A stretch of 64,000 nt of DNA from Kuschelorhynchus macadamiae (GCA_030620095.1 JAUTXW010003840.1:372001-436000); one strand, 5' to 3'. Counted from the first letter of the stretch, positions 11,587-23,376 are shown. Numbers and translations: made by a program. The notes: generated by a model from the sequence alone, not told the origin.

Positions 11587-12300
11587 ATTTAGAATTTTTA
11601 GAAAACACGACGTGTCCTGAGGAACTAGATTCCTCAAAACTTCCTGTTGTTACTAGTCTTAATATGGTTCTAATTAATATTGCTTCTCTAAGAAATAAAA
11701 CTGACGAGTTGTACCTATTTCTGGAAGAATTGGAGTTCCCCCAACTTGTTGCAATTACTGAGCACTGGCTGAATCTAAACGAACCCTTTTATATTGAGAG
11801 GTATACCACAGTAGCTAGATATGACAGAAAAAACTCAGCTCATGGGGGAACACTGATTCTATCCCTAAATGGAGATTTCATGTCGGTATCTAAATATGAT
11901 CATTTGTTAGCGGATAGCTCTTTTGAATTCTCTATAGTATATAATCAAAACCTTGATCTTTATGTAATTTGTATTTATAGATCACCAAACTCTGATGTAC
12001 AATCATTTTTAAATAGCCTGGTAAGTTTGCTAGACAGCCTACCGATTAAAGGTAAAAAAATTCTATGCGGGGACTTTAATATTGACTATGCTACTGTTTG
12101 TGCCATCCAGAAATATCTAATTTCTATATTCGACTCTTTCGGTCTTTCAATGCATGTATCCTCGCCAACTAGAATTTCAAAAAACTCTTCTTCTATCATC
12201 GATTACATGGCGTCTGATTTTTCTCCATCAGAGGTGCAATCACAGGTCTATAAGGCCTTTCCGATCACGAGGCGGTAATTTCCAGGTTTAGTTTACCTAT
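11587..12300 (+). pseudogene. LINE endonuclease domain
   Basis: N-terminal nuclease of the LINE polyprotein, which nicks target DNA for target-primed reverse transcription. Visible signatures are NIASLRNKTDEL near the start, AITEHWL, and the strand with catalytic residues GDFNID near position 12070. The final motif SDHEAV is present at about 12260, but one base out of frame, so the reading frame ends early in a spurious KAFPITRR. The open frame also runs upstream of the first methionine (11664) to about 11587. Separate from the RT part by frame shifts. Confidence 0.85.
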
Positions 12301-12363
12301 TAGGCCCTTACCAAGATCTCGCCATCGGGGCAGAATTTTCTCGGCCGCAAATTTCTCAGTATT

Positions 12364-14402
12364 TCATAATATTTGCTTTAATACCAATTGGAATTTTGAA
12401 TCTGATAATGTCAACACAAACTTCAGAACTTTTTTAAATAAAACTTTAAGTGCTTTTAACAAGGCCTTCCCGCTTAAGAATATCAAACCTAAGCGGCATA
12501 AACCGTGGACCACGAAAGGAATACGAATTTCTGCTAAAAATATGCGCTCGCTCTCATATATAAAAAAATTCACCGACTCCTTTCTTATTCTCGACTATAT
12601 CTCTAATTATAGGAGGATCTACACTACTCTTATTAAGTCAGCAAAAAAATTACACTACCGAAAACGTCTAACAAACTCTAATAACGTTTCAAAAGAAACC
12701 TGGTCCATCATCAATAACCTCAGAAACAAATCAAACCCTGTGACTCAGATCTTGCCAGGGGCTAATGATCTAAATGATTATTTTATTAATGTAAGCAAAA
12801 ATGTTACCTCTAGTATCTCGCCAAGTTTGGACCCTCTTTCGTTTCTCCCTCCTTCAAAAAATTTAGCTGATAGCTTTTTCTTAAGTCCCGTTAGCAACAC
12901 TGAACTATTGAAGGTAATACATAATATCAAAAGTAAATCTTCGTGTAGCACTGATGGCCTATCAATTAGAATATTCCTGAACTTGCCACTCCCAGTCATA
13001 GAGGCCCTTACAACATTAATAAATGAGTCCTTTATAAAAGGTGTATTCCCTGATTGCCTTAAAACAGCTATAATTATTCCACTTCATAAAGGCGGCGAAA
13101 AAACTAACTCTTGCAATTATCGCCCAATTGCACTACTACCAGTGCTATCAAAAATCATCGAAAGGCTACTGAAGAACCGTCTTATGCCATTTCTCCTGAA
13201 ACATCAGATAATATCCCCGGAGCAGTTCGGATTTCTACCCAACAAGTGCACCAGTGACGCCATGTTCACGTTGCTTAGAGGCGTCTACTTATCTCTCAAT
13301 AACAACCACCCAACTGCCTCAGTTTTTTGTGACTATGCGAAAGCCTTTATTGTGTTAGTCATGAAATTCTGATAAACAAACTAAATTTTTATGGAATTCG
13401 TGGTACTTCTTTAAATGGGTTCAAATCTTATCTTGGAAAAAGGCAACAACTTGTAAGGGCTAATGGTTCCGATTCTGATTGTAAGTTGATTACTAGTGGA
13501 GTTCCTCAAGGTTCAGTCTTGGGACCTATTATTTTTTTGTTATACATTAATGATATCACGAACCTTAAAATTAATGGAAGAATCTCCCTTTTGCTGATGA
13601 CACAAGCATAACATGGAGTGATTTTGATACAACGTCTTTACACTCTAGTATCTCCAAAGACTTGGTTATAATTAAGGCTTTGTCCGATTCCAATATGCTT
13701 TGTTTTAACGACGATAAAACGGTGGCGTTATCTTATAAGGGAACTTTACAACCACTTCAGGTACATAACAGCAATATTGAATACGTAGAGTCGGTTAAAT
13801 TCCTGGGTTTAAATATAAATAGCAACCTAAAATGGTCTAATCATATTGACACCTTAACTAAAAAACTTTCTAACGCCTGCTTCGCCATTAGATCAGTTTC
13901 AAAAGAACTAGACGTTCCTTCTGCCAGACTTACTTATTTCTCTTTATTTGAATCCCACCTCCGCTATGGCCTTCCCTTTTGGGGCTGCTGTACCACCGAG
14001 CAATTTCGTAGTATTTTTATGCTTCAAAAGAGAGCCATTCGTTATTTGTTTGGTCTAAATAATAGAGCTCACTGCCAATACTATTTCAAAAAACATGAAA
14101 TATTAACACTTCCTGCATTATTTATTTTGGAAACGGTATGTTTGCTGAGAAAACATATAAACACCCTCCCAGAAAGGCCACAACATGTATACCCTACCAG
14201 AAACTCTAGGCATGATATTTATCTTCCCATTCCTTCCACAGAATTAATAAAAAAATCAATTATTTACAACGCCATAAAACTTTACAACAATCTGCCAGTA
14301 CATTTAAAATCTATCCCTATGCTTGCACAATTTCGAAAAAACACCAAAGCATACCTCATTGAGAGACCATTTTACAGCGTTAATGATTTTTTTTTTCAGT
14401 GA
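12364..14402 (+). pseudogene. LINE reverse transcriptase, frameshifted
   Basis: Reverse transcriptase of the same LINE. Readable blocks are NYRPIALLPVLSKIIERLL, EQFGFLPNKCTSDAMFTLL, YAKAF, GVPQGSVLGP and the C-terminal thumb with FLGLNINSNLKWSNHI. Compared with the second copy this one lacks one base in the first catalytic aspartate region (near 13348) and one T just before the FADD box (near 13590), so the frame breaks twice inside the catalytic domain. The second copy has a different lesion, so neither is coding-competent. The C-terminal part reads to 14402. Confidence 0.9.
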
Positions 14403-14975
14403 GTAAGTCTCTTTAAATTGTCACTAAACTCGCTTGTTTACTTAAATCTTTTGTGAGTCATGTCCTAACTCATAGCATAGAATTTTGAAAATCATTATAT
14501 AGAGAAAAGAACTGTCGAACATTCACTTAAAACTTAATTATTTTTGTTAGGTATTGGATTAAAAACAATTTAATTCTTTTTGTATACTACATTCTACACT
14601 AGTTCAATATACCTTCTGTTTAACATCACAATTATTTGTATAACTATAATAACATAGAGTTTAAGGTCGCATAGTTGCAATTTTGATTTCAATGTCATCG
14701 AAATTATTCACCTCGTACATGTGTGTTTGTTTACTTTTATAAGGTTATCATGATTCATTAACTGTTTTGCAATGTTATGTTATATTTTAACGTGTGTTTT
14801 ACGATTTGGTAAATTGATAATTTACATTTTTAAAAAAAAAGCACTGACCTGTCGAAATTATTTTCGATTAATGTTTTGATATGTCTTATTTTTAGGTATA
14901 TTTTGCTTTGTCCATAAAATTGTAGAATTTTTCTGCGGCAATAAAGCATACTTTTGTTTGTTTGTTTGTTTGTTT

Positions 14976-16597
14976 ATAATAAAATATATTAACAAACTTT
15001 TTTTTTAAATTAACTCCCCCCCAGAAAGGTTTTTTTAAAATCGCCCTTATGGCCAATGTGGTGTTAATTAGTGCCGAGTCCAAATCCAAATATGGTCAAA
15101 TACTAGTCTTATATATCAGGAATTTTGATGATTAGTAAAGTCTCTTTCCCCCGGGTGCACAAAACTTTATTGCCGTTTACCGAACTTTCGGATTTGACAA
15201 GTTTCTTACAGAAATCTAGGTAGTCGGACGGTACCCTACCTTTTCCGTTTCAAAATGCTGTTAATTTTTAATATTTACCTATATCCACATCTTTGTTTGT
15301 TTTGTGGATCAATTTAACCACTGAAAAAATTGACCATAGCGTAAAAGAATTGCAGGTTTCAGATTTTTCGCCAAAATACGCTGGAAATAGTTCTTCGTTA
15401 AAAGATTTTACCTGTTTCTTCTCGCACCATTGTATAAAAACGTTATATTCTTTTTCATACCTATGGCGGGCAATGCCTGTAAGCTGACTGCTGCAGCTTC
15501 TTCCAAAACTTTCAAGAATTACATTTTCGTCTATGTCTTACATGTTGAGCGGCGAAACCGTCTTTTAAAAGCACAAATAACTACGAAAACGACGGACAGA
15601 CACACATAAATTGTTGTTATTGCTTTTTGGTGGCATCGCTATCGAGACTTTGTTGAAACAATTGTAACTAAGATTACTTAGCAATAAGCTAATTGGAATA
15701 ATATGAGATTATAATACGATGTAAGTCAAAATTATAATATAGATAATGGGATGATTTTTTTAGGATATGGAAGAATTACAAATCTAGATGAGAAATTGGT
15801 TCTTTCTATTAAACGGGTTTTTTAAAAACAATAACATTTTTTTTCAAGCACTAGTACGGAAAGCAAATTACTCTCTGCAGCAAAAACTAATTTTCCGCAC
15901 TAACATGCGTGCGAAAAGTGCTTACTTTCCACACAGTCATAGGAAAATGACATTTTAGCCACTGACAGCATGCGTTAAAATGTATACTTTTACTGTCGTT
16001 TGTAAAAAAAAGTTATAAGGATGATCCACTGCCCTATATTTATTTATTATCTCTACTTTATCAGCAACCATAAAGCCAAACAATCGTTCCAACCACCATT
16101 TGTGTAAATAAAAGAACATAACGGGTTGGAAAAACTAACTCAATTAACCCAAAAACTACTTTGCCACTATACAACACAATGCCGGCGTCCATTTTCCAGC
16201 CCGATAACGATCTGATTTGCATTAAAAGAGGATTAGCAGTAATGGCTCTCTGTTAATTTTCAGTGTTAAGTCAATGTTCCTTCCTTAGACACTTTTAGTC
16301 TTCTTCCGTTTTAGATAGAGATACGGAGCATTTTACTGTCTTTTAAGTACGTATTTTCTCACTGAAAATATCGTTATCCTTGAAGAATCGGAATTTATTA
16401 AACTCTGAATGGATTGTATATTGTTGGGAAATCCTTAAGTAATTATTTGCTAAGTAGGTATTGTATAGACATTTTTGGATTACGTACTGTCTGTCCGGAA
16501 AGTAGCTTTTTTACAATTTTGTCTCGCTATGTTTATTTGGCAAATTAACTAGATTGTGCAAATTAAGAAAACATAGGTCTTGGGATTAGGCCTTGTC
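14976..16597. other. No gene recognised
   Basis: AT-rich sequence downstream of the LINE tail. The short open frames here show no conserved motif. I found no terminal repeats or RNA gene. Confidence 0.45.
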
Positions 16598-16799
16598 AAA
16601 TTGGAAGCACTATCCGATGTTTCGCCTTCGATTGCACGAGGTATCTTCAGAGATCTTTACACTGAATGAGCTCGGAGATATTCAGGCAGGTTTTTATACG
16701 CGACTTGTGTGTGTTTCCACATGTGGTATAGACCATATGTATATTTCAAAAGTTCAGTAGATTCTCTCATTTTTCGTTTGAAAAATCCTAGAAGCTTGG

Positions 16800-17246
16800 T
16801 TTCTTTTATATTTATAATATGTCCAGTATTACGCTAGAGTCCAACTAAAGCAGATTGAACAATTTGTTTCTTTTTATTCCATCGTTCATGTTCCTTAAGT
16901 CATGTTGATATTGAGTGTCCAGTTTCTCCCTCTTATACTTCTCCACAAGAGCAAGGAATTTTATATACTCCTTTTGTTCGAAAAGGTTCAACATCTGTCG
17001 GAAATCGTGAACATTGTCCAATCTTCTTGTGTGTATTGAAGATTGTACGTATGTTAGACCGCCGAAGTAATCGTCCTATTTTGTCTGTAGTGTCATGTAT
17101 GTAGGGAAGAACAACAATATCTTACGGTGGCTTCTCATCATTCTCCTTTCATGGAGTTGGATTACTATATCTTTTAATTGAACGCGTAATACCCTTAGTG
17201 TACCTATTTGTATGAGTCGATTTTCTACACACAGAATGTCTTAATG
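16800..17246 (-). pseudogene. Penelope GIY-YIG endonuclease fragment
   Basis: The minus strand reads CRKSTHTNRY shortly after the insertion point of the DD41D element and then, about 200 bp on, GVYKIPCSCGEVYEGETGHS (one stop within the following helix), the core of a GIY-YIG nuclease with cysteine-rich start. The nuclease is thought to cut target DNA before reverse transcription. Several stops and shifts make it non-functional. Confidence 0.82.
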
Positions 17247-17248
17247 TA

Positions 17249-19522
17249 CAGGGTGTCCGGATTTGGTTGCAAAAGCAGGATTTCTCGCTTATTTTTGAAG
17301 ATAGAACCTTGCGGTTTTCACGAACCTGAGCTAATTTTTTGTGAAACTCTTGAAGCCGTAAACAAAATTTTCATAGCCTTCTTCGTTTATGAGATACAGG
17401 GCGAAATAGAAAATTTTGCATTTTGGGACCCCCCTCGTATCTCGGTTATCCTTTAACTTTAACGCAAAGGGAAAAATTGCTGTTTATGCAGTTTTTTACG
17501 CTGGATCCAGTGGCGTAGTCATATTTTTCATTTGAGTTGTTATTTTTTAGATATGACCCAAAGTTGTGTTTTTTTAAATGGGATACCCTGTATATTTGTC
17601 CAGAAATTGATTTGTCCTTTTAAAAGCTTCTCAAAAATAAATAATAGTATGGGTCTTTTTTAATAAACAACAACAAAAATCCTAATTTTAATAATTATCA
17701 TTTTTTTGCAGTAGGCCATGCAGAACAATGCTGCCTTTTATTTAAAGTCGTTAACAATATCTACATCCTAACAATAAATCAAAATAAATATGTAATTAAA
17801 TCTATTTAACAAAATATGTATTGATAATTTCGCACCAAAAATGTACCACCTACCTAGATTTATGTAACACAAGAACAAAACAGTAATAAATTATTATGTA
17901 ACAAGCCTTTCAGCAAAAATCAACTGTCGTATAAGAACTACAGTAAGTATTCGTTTTAGGGAATTAAGCAAAATAACGGGATGATTTTGTAAATAGCGAA
18001 AATTTTCTCTTATTGCATTTCCTAAATCTTGGACATTATCATAGTGGTCTTTGTAAATTCTATTTTCCAGATATCCCCATAGAAAGAAATCTAAAATCGA
18101 CAAATCTGGTGACCTAGGGGGCCATCTTATAGGTCCATTTGTTTCGATCCATTGATTGGTAAAATTATTGTCCAGAAATAATCTCGTCATTCCAGAATTG
18201 TGTGCAGGAGCACCGTCCTGTTGAAAATAAATTTCGTTAATTTGCGCTAGAGGAACATCGTCAAGTAATTCAGGTGTAGCTGCCTTTAAAATGTCTATAT
18301 AGCGATTGGCTGTTAGATTTCCCTCAAATATATAAAATTTTATATGCGTTTCTAATATGAAGCAGGACATATTTAGACCAAACGTGCCCTGCTGTCTTCT
18401 GGGAAATATTTGGTGTTGATTTTCCTGTGACCAGAATCTACTATTATGCCTATTGAGTATACCAGAATTACTGAAATGTGCTTCGTCTGACCATATAACC
18501 TTGCTTTCAAAATCTCTAACCATATCGCATCTTTCTCGAAACCAATTGCAGAAGACTACCCGACGCTCTGCATCCCCTGGCTGTAAGTGCTGCACGAGCT
18601 TAAATTTGTATGGGTGGTATTTGTGCTTTTTTAAAATTTCTTGAACTCTAGTTTTTGGAATCCCTATGCTCTTTTCACTGGCCCTACAAGAGTTTGTAGG
18701 GTAAGCTTCTGCATTAGCCAAAACCGTAATTTCCTCAGCCTCCGGATTTTCTTTATTATATGTTTTCGTACGAGGTTTGATAAATGATCCGTGATTAAGT
18801 AATTTTTTTTTATCCGATAAAAAGTGGATATATTAGGTTGCCTCCTTTCTGGATATCTAAATAAAAATTAACCAATAGTATTTCAACATACCTAAAAATT
18901 AACTATTTGTCTGTTAAAATACATATCAGAAGCCGCTTCAACATTTTCATTCTTTAATATAAAAGAAGCTAACATATCGTACTTTTCATAATGTTCGAAA
19001 GTTTGGTTTTCTTCCATAATAATACAAATATATTTTTACACAATAAATAAATACAAAAAACTAGCGCTATATTTTATATACGCGTACAAAAGTGGGAAAT
19101 GTCATTTGCTTCCAAGAAAACAAAATAAAACGGCATCATTTTGCAGGGCCTACTGCAAAATCAATTTCTGGACAAATATATAGGGTATCCCATTAAAAAA
19201 AAACACAACTTTGGGTTATATCTAAAAAATAACAACTCAAATGAAAAATATGACTACGCCACTGGATCCAGCGTAAAAAACTGCATAAGCAGCAATTTTT
19301 CCCTTTGCGTTAAGTTAAAGGATAACCGAGATACGAGGGGGGTCCCAAAATGCAAAATTTTCTATTTAGCCATGTATCTCATAAAGGAAGAAGGCTATGA
19401 AAATTTTGTTTACGGCTTCATGAGTTTTACAAAAAATTAGCTCAGGTTCGTGAAAACCGCAAGGTTCTATCTTTAAAAATAAGCGAGATACCCTGCTTTC
19501 GCAACCAAATCCGGACACCCTG
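17249..19522 (-). mobile_element. DD41D mariner-like element, second copy of the 8215 family
   Basis: Ends CAGGGTGTCCGG (17249) and CCGGACACCCTG (19522) are perfect inverted repeats flanked by TA (17247-17248 and 19523-19524). Arms of about 430 bp (17249-17700 and 19165-19522, the right arm somewhat shortened) repeat those of the 8215-10640 element. It is inserted inside a Penelope-like element. Like its sister it has internal tip-like blocks in each arm. Confidence 0.92.
17894..19017 (-). pseudogene. DD41D transposase with intact catalytic core
   Basis: The gene begins at an ATG at 19017 (MEENQTFEH-like). A 275-codon frame (18721-17894, continuing open upstream to about 18800) covers the catalytic core without interruption: WSDEAHF, QQDGAPAH and RSPDLSILDFFLWGYLEN. 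Exactly 41 residues separate the second and third catalytic aspartates, the DD41D spacing of the rosa group. Upstream are a shift in an A-run near 18810 and a mutated splice donor (GA instead of GT) for the short intron seen in the sister copy. The normal C-terminus is removed by a deletion of about 70 bp near 17942, so the frame runs into RQLIFAERLVT. Inactive as it stands. Confidence 0.88.
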
Positions 19523-20044
19523 TACTATTTTCCTTCCTTTGAACAAATACGTCTAGAAACTGAATCATTCCATTAGATTCAATTTCTACTGTGAATTTAA
19601 TATTGCGATATTGTTGATTAAAGTGATCCAGAAATATGAGAGTTTCCTGTTCATGAGGCCAAACAACAAAATTATTATCTCCTAGGTTTTAGTGTAGGGG
19701 ATGTTGAAGCAATATCCTTGAAAGCCTCCATAAAGATATTTGCTATCACATTTAACAGAGAAGATCCCATAACTGCACCTGGCGTTTGTTCATAAAAAGT
19801 TCCTTGAAAAATGAAATAAGTTGATGTAAGACAAGCTAGGTCAATTAAATTATTATCAAGATTATTATGTCCCAATATGTCTAATTTAAAGGAAATTGAG
19901 TCGTTAACAAGAACATTTGTGTATAGTGATTCTAAGTCAATACTGACCAAAATATCTTTGAAATCCAGCTGGGGTGTCTTAAGTTTTTCCACGAAATGTG
20001 CAGAGTTTTGTAGAAAGAAATCTATTTTAGTTTAGCTGCCCGGC

Positions 20045-20230
20045 AAATGTCCGCCCTTTCCAACGCATTTTCCATCCCTTATTGGCAAAACACTAAGGTT
20101 ATTTATTAACGATCGCTCTAATGTTGATCTTAAGCTCTTCAATTGTACGCGTGTTCTCCTTTAAGAACCTCCAAGGAAAAAAATCCGGGGCTATCAAATC
20201 GGGAGATCATGGGGGCTTGATGATGTTACC
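20045..20230 (-). pseudogene. Mariner-type transposase C-terminal fragment
   Basis: The minus strand reads SPDLIAPDFFPWRFLKENT followed by RTIEELKINIR and a short tail with GKGGHLPG. This matches the third catalytic aspartate block and C-terminal helix of DD41D-like transposases. No core or ends are associated with it, and a stop lies just before the block. Confidence 0.7.
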
Positions 20231-20753
20231 ATTTTTTTTAAATTAATTATTCTGAACAGGGGTTTTGTAATGCTAAGATTAGTTTATGTTATAGTTTCGG
20301 TTAAATTATTATTTATATTTACTTTAAGACTTTTTATGTTAATTAGTACTAATAGTTATATAAATAAAATACGCTTACGCGCTATTTACTATTTATTTAG
20401 AAACTATTTACCTGAGTTTGACTTTTTTGTTGCATTTTTTTCTTACAATAATAATCTGTATTTGCTTTGCTCTTAAGTATCTCTCCTTCAGGGTGGTTAG
20501 GATATCAGTTAAGTATACATAACGATAATACGCGGGTAGAGTTGAAAATCTTTTAGATAGCCAAAATTGTATTAAAGGTAAACTATTTTGCAAAAAGCTT
20601 TGCATGTCGTTGCAAGTTGCAAATATTATGCATGTACTTATATGTCTTTTGATTGTGCACGTTTACAGATAATGCCTTTTATAGCAACTAATTCTAGTAA
20701 TAGTACTTAATATCGGTCTGCAGAATAAACTTCTAATGTTTTTTTTTATTTAG
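20231..20753. other. Intron sequence upstream of an RDL exon
   Basis: No repeat or coding signal recognised. A pyrimidine-rich tract (TTTTTTTTATTTAG) at 20740-20753 is the splice acceptor of the next exon. The exon that should precede it in RDL genes was not found in the first 20 kb. Confidence 0.5.
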
Positions 20754-20825
20754 GATTTCACATTGGATTTTTACTTCCGACAATTCTGGACTGATCCGAG
20801 ACTGGCATTCCGAAAAAGACCGCAG
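20754..20825 (+). CDS. Rdl: RDL-like GABA-gated chloride channel, exon with loop D
   Basis: A 72-nt, phase-0 internal exon encoding 24 residues, DFTLDFYFRQFWTDPRLAFR plus KRPQ. It is bordered by TTTAG and GTAACT. The subunit forms a pentameric GABA-gated chloride channel in the neuronal membrane, the target of cyclodiene and phenylpyrazole insecticides. This exon carries loop D of the agonist site with the tyrosine and arginine of YFR (Y109 and R111 in the usual RDL numbering). The last residue is Q where RDL normally has G (position 126). The exon is clearly richer in G+C than its flanks. GRD, a close relative, is the alternative, but the wording fits RDL best. Confidence 0.87.
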
Positions 20826-20939
20826 GTAACTTTTGTTTTGTCTAACGAAGTATTATTATTAATGATTGTATTATTATTTTGTATAATGTAAGAAATACCA
20901 TACTTTTTTATAATTACCACTTAATTTTTGAGAGGACAC

Positions 20940-21110
20940 AACACGGACGCTTTGAAGTTGTTTCATTTTTGGAAAACGCAATTTATAGATCATACAAGAG
21001 TTCTAACCACACTACACCGCAACTTGTAACGTTCTGGACACCCGTTTCGCCAGCCAAGTTAGGATAATCAGCAGATGATATAAACTAAAGTAACTTATCC
21101 TAACCGAGAG
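20940..21110 (-). repeat. Penelope-like 3' end with degenerate hammerhead motif
   Basis: The minus strand reads TCTG, CTGATTA, a weak stem, GGCGAAACGGGTGTC and CAGAACG (about 21078-21031). This is the 3' signature of the Penelope family at 60325-61860, followed by a block also found there (AAGTTGCGGTGTAGTGTGG). The ribozyme core carries T for G, so it should not self-cleave. No coding part is attached. Confidence 0.75.
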
Positions 21111-22670
21111 TATTTATTGTAACGCAAAAATTACTTTATAGGAGAAAGTTTTTTTTTGTTACTTTTTGGAGAGCAAATGACCAAGTTGGAGCTGGTCAAA
21201 AAGTTTTAAAGTTAGCTCGGCTAGTGTGGATTACCTCTCATTTTATTGGCCAAAATTTATATGGCGCCATCTCACAGCAAATAAAAACTACTAAAAAATA
21301 TATAAACAGTTTAATAAAAATTATACTAAAAGCTATAAATAGATTTTAAAAGTTTAAGGATTTTATTAGTTTTTTTTTTGTACTCTGGTCTTTACATCTG
21401 TTGACAACTGACTACTTAACTGCCTGAACTGTGTATTAGCCTCTCCGGAACCTCTTCGCCTGTAGGCTTTGGATTGTCCCTTGGTTAGCCTCTTCTGTCT
21501 TCAGGACTTCAATGGTATCTCGGAGGACTCAACCACAGAACTGCTTGGCGTGGTAATCTGTCAGCCTCAGTGATTACATGTAAAGATGATTTAAAGTTTT
21601 AGACCAGAATAGTGACTTTCAACTTCAGAAATAATTACAAACTTTTTTTATGACAATTAAATCCTTAAAAATAACTATGTTATAGTGAAGTTAAATACCA
21701 TATCAAATAGAATAAACTAAAATTTAAAATTGGTAACAAATTTTAATTTTCCTGTTACTCAAGAACAAAATCACAAAAGAAAAAGTATATCTATGCACTA
21801 AAAATCAAATCAGGTGAGAGGGATAAAATCAAAATAAATTTAAAAGTAAGAATAAAAAACAATATTTTGTACTCTAATTACAAAATATTTTAAAAAAATG
21901 TAATCCATATGGCCTTAGCCAGTACAGGTAAATATCAATATAACATAGATATTAAATTAACAATAAAAATGACTTTCAGCGACCATCGATGTGGTGAGTG
22001 TTTCGATAAAATTATAAAAATATGAAAAACTAGAATAATAATTTATGGAATATTGAGGTTAAGCCTCCAAAATATTGTGGCAAACGCCTAAAAAAAAACT
22101 TAGAGAACTCAATATTAAATTTCCTTTCGGATATTACTCAGTTTAAAAAAAAATATGTATGAAAATGCAAGTTTAAATCATCATCTTTCAATCAAATATG
22201 AAAATATTTAGCTAAACCAACTCCTGATATTAAGGTATATCAGTGATATTGAACATATGATAAAATTCGAAAGGATTACTTACATTTTCATGGCTGAAAT
22301 TTTTAAGAAATTAAAACACTCACCTAACCACTATGGCGGACCCAGCTGAAGTGGCTGTACCTTTTCGGTCAACTTGTCCACTTCTATCGTCAAAAATTGA
22401 CGTTTTAATCCCGGTAAAGTACGCTGTTTTACAATTTAACATCTTAAAGAAATCTTTAATTTGATTCCGATTTAAAAGTCGGTAACTGCGAAATTATAAC
22501 TAGATAATAGAGTTCTATGCCGAAAATCGACAATCTATAATTGGTACAAAAGCGTCAGTTACCAGATCGACCGAGAGATGGCGATACCCATCTTAAAATA
22601 TCTTTTTAATTTATAAATGCAATCCAATTATAACGAAATGACTGTTTATTTCGTTATATTATAGCTAAAT
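21111..22670. other. Intron sequence; one GC-richer block unexplained
   Basis: Mostly AT-rich. The part at about 21370-21600 is clearly richer in G+C. On the minus strand it can be read as short peptides such as EANTQFRQLSSQLSTDVKTR, but no frame is long and I do not recognise it. It could be an element remnant. Confidence 0.35.
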
Positions 22671-22934
22671 GTGGTCACACCCGACTGCACCGTTGTCAAG
22701 TAAGCAATAGAGGGGACTATAGGGAATAGGCTCTCTGTCTTTATTTAGTGCTTTTTTACCACATTTGACTATTTCTATACTTTCAAATGCCTACAATAAT
22801 CTATTATTAGATACATTTCTAATTATTTATTCCTATTTGGTGTTTATTCTAAAGCATGTTGGGCAACGCCTGATTTTTTTTCTTTTTTTAAATTTGTTAA
22901 TTTAAAAACGTAGGTTTTAGAGTAGCCTACAAAC

Positions 22935-23283
22935 GGAAAATCTCCTTGGAAACACTAAAAACAAAGTCTATTTGAAGGAGAGGAGTGGCATCTATGAAAT
23001 TAGCTGTAATGATTGCGATCTAAAATATTTTGGCACATTTAAGATACGGAAGAACAGAAAAGTCAAGCGTTGCCCAACATGCTTTAAAAACAATCACCAA
23101 ATAGGAGTAAATAATATTAAGTTAATTAAAAATGTATCTAATAATGGATTATTGGATGCATTTGGGAGTATAGAAATAGTTAAATGTGGTAAGAAAGCAC
23201 TAATTAAGGACATAGGGCCTATTCTCTATAGTCCCCTCTATTGCTTACTTGACAATGGTGCAGTAGGGTGCAACCAAGTGTGA
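22935..23283 (+). pseudogene. Penelope GIY-YIG endonuclease, C-terminal part
   Basis: The frame reads LGNTKNKVYLKERSGIYEIS and continues CNDCDLKYFGTFK, the nuclease start, then NNHQIGVNNIKLIKNVSNN and a C-terminus ending DNGAVGCNQV before a stop. Compared with the minus-strand sister at 60563-60787 the region right after DLKY has lost the block containing GQSK and the following arginine helix, so key nuclease residues are missing. Its tail is otherwise complete. Confidence 0.85.
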
Positions 23284-23333
23284 CCACATTTGCATATAGT
23301 CTCGGTTAGGATAATGTACTTTAGATTATAAGA

Positions 23334-23376
23334 TCTGCTGATGATGCTAACTTTGTTAGCGAAACGCGCGTTCAGA
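23334..23376 (+). ncRNA. Hammerhead ribozyme motif of a Penelope-like element
   Basis: Readable parts in order: TCTG (stem I, 23334-23337), core CTGATGA (23338-23344), an extra T, stem II GCTAAC/GTTAGC with a TTT loop (23346-23360), core GAAA (23361-23364), a minimal stem III (A, CGCGCG, T) and then T followed by CAGA (23373-23376), which pairs with TCTG. The predicted cleavage site follows 23372. Hammerheads at Penelope ends are known. The extra T next to stem II is shared by other copies here and may impair activity. Confidence 0.75.

Larger units (their letters stand above)
11580..14975 (+). mobile_element. Non-LTR retrotransposon (CR1/Jockey-like), copy 1
   Basis: Contains an apurinic-type endonuclease region followed by reverse transcriptase and a 3' UTR ending in (TTTG)n at about 14953-14974. 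The 5' boundary is uncertain: the frame opens after a stop just before 11587 and an ORF1 was not found. The 3' 2.3 kb is almost identical to the copy at 52498-55275. The clade was judged by eye from the endonuclease plus RT order and wording of the RT motifs, so CR1, L2 or Jockey relatives are all possible. No target duplication was resolved. Confidence 0.88.
16600..20040 (-). mobile_element. Penelope-like retroelement, split by a DD41D insertion
   Basis: Minus-strand Penelope-like element in two parts. The RT part (20030-19525) carries SIDLESLYTNV, TYFIFQGTFYEQTPGAVMGS and NIFMEAF, then FLDVFV. The downstream part (17246-16600) carries RKSTHTNRY, a GIY-YIG nuclease (GVYKIPCSCGEVYEGETG, about 16990-16930) and a 3' block with CTGAAGA and GGCGAAACATCGG near 16660-16620. 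The coding order continues logically across 17249-19522, which is a foreign DD41D element at a TA site. Frames are broken and the element is inactive. RT plus a C-terminal GIY-YIG nuclease is the diagnostic pairing of this class. Confidence 0.88.

Noticed and set aside
20940..21078. Active hammerhead ribozyme
   Set aside because: The invariant core reads CTGATTA instead of CTGATGA and stem II is weak.
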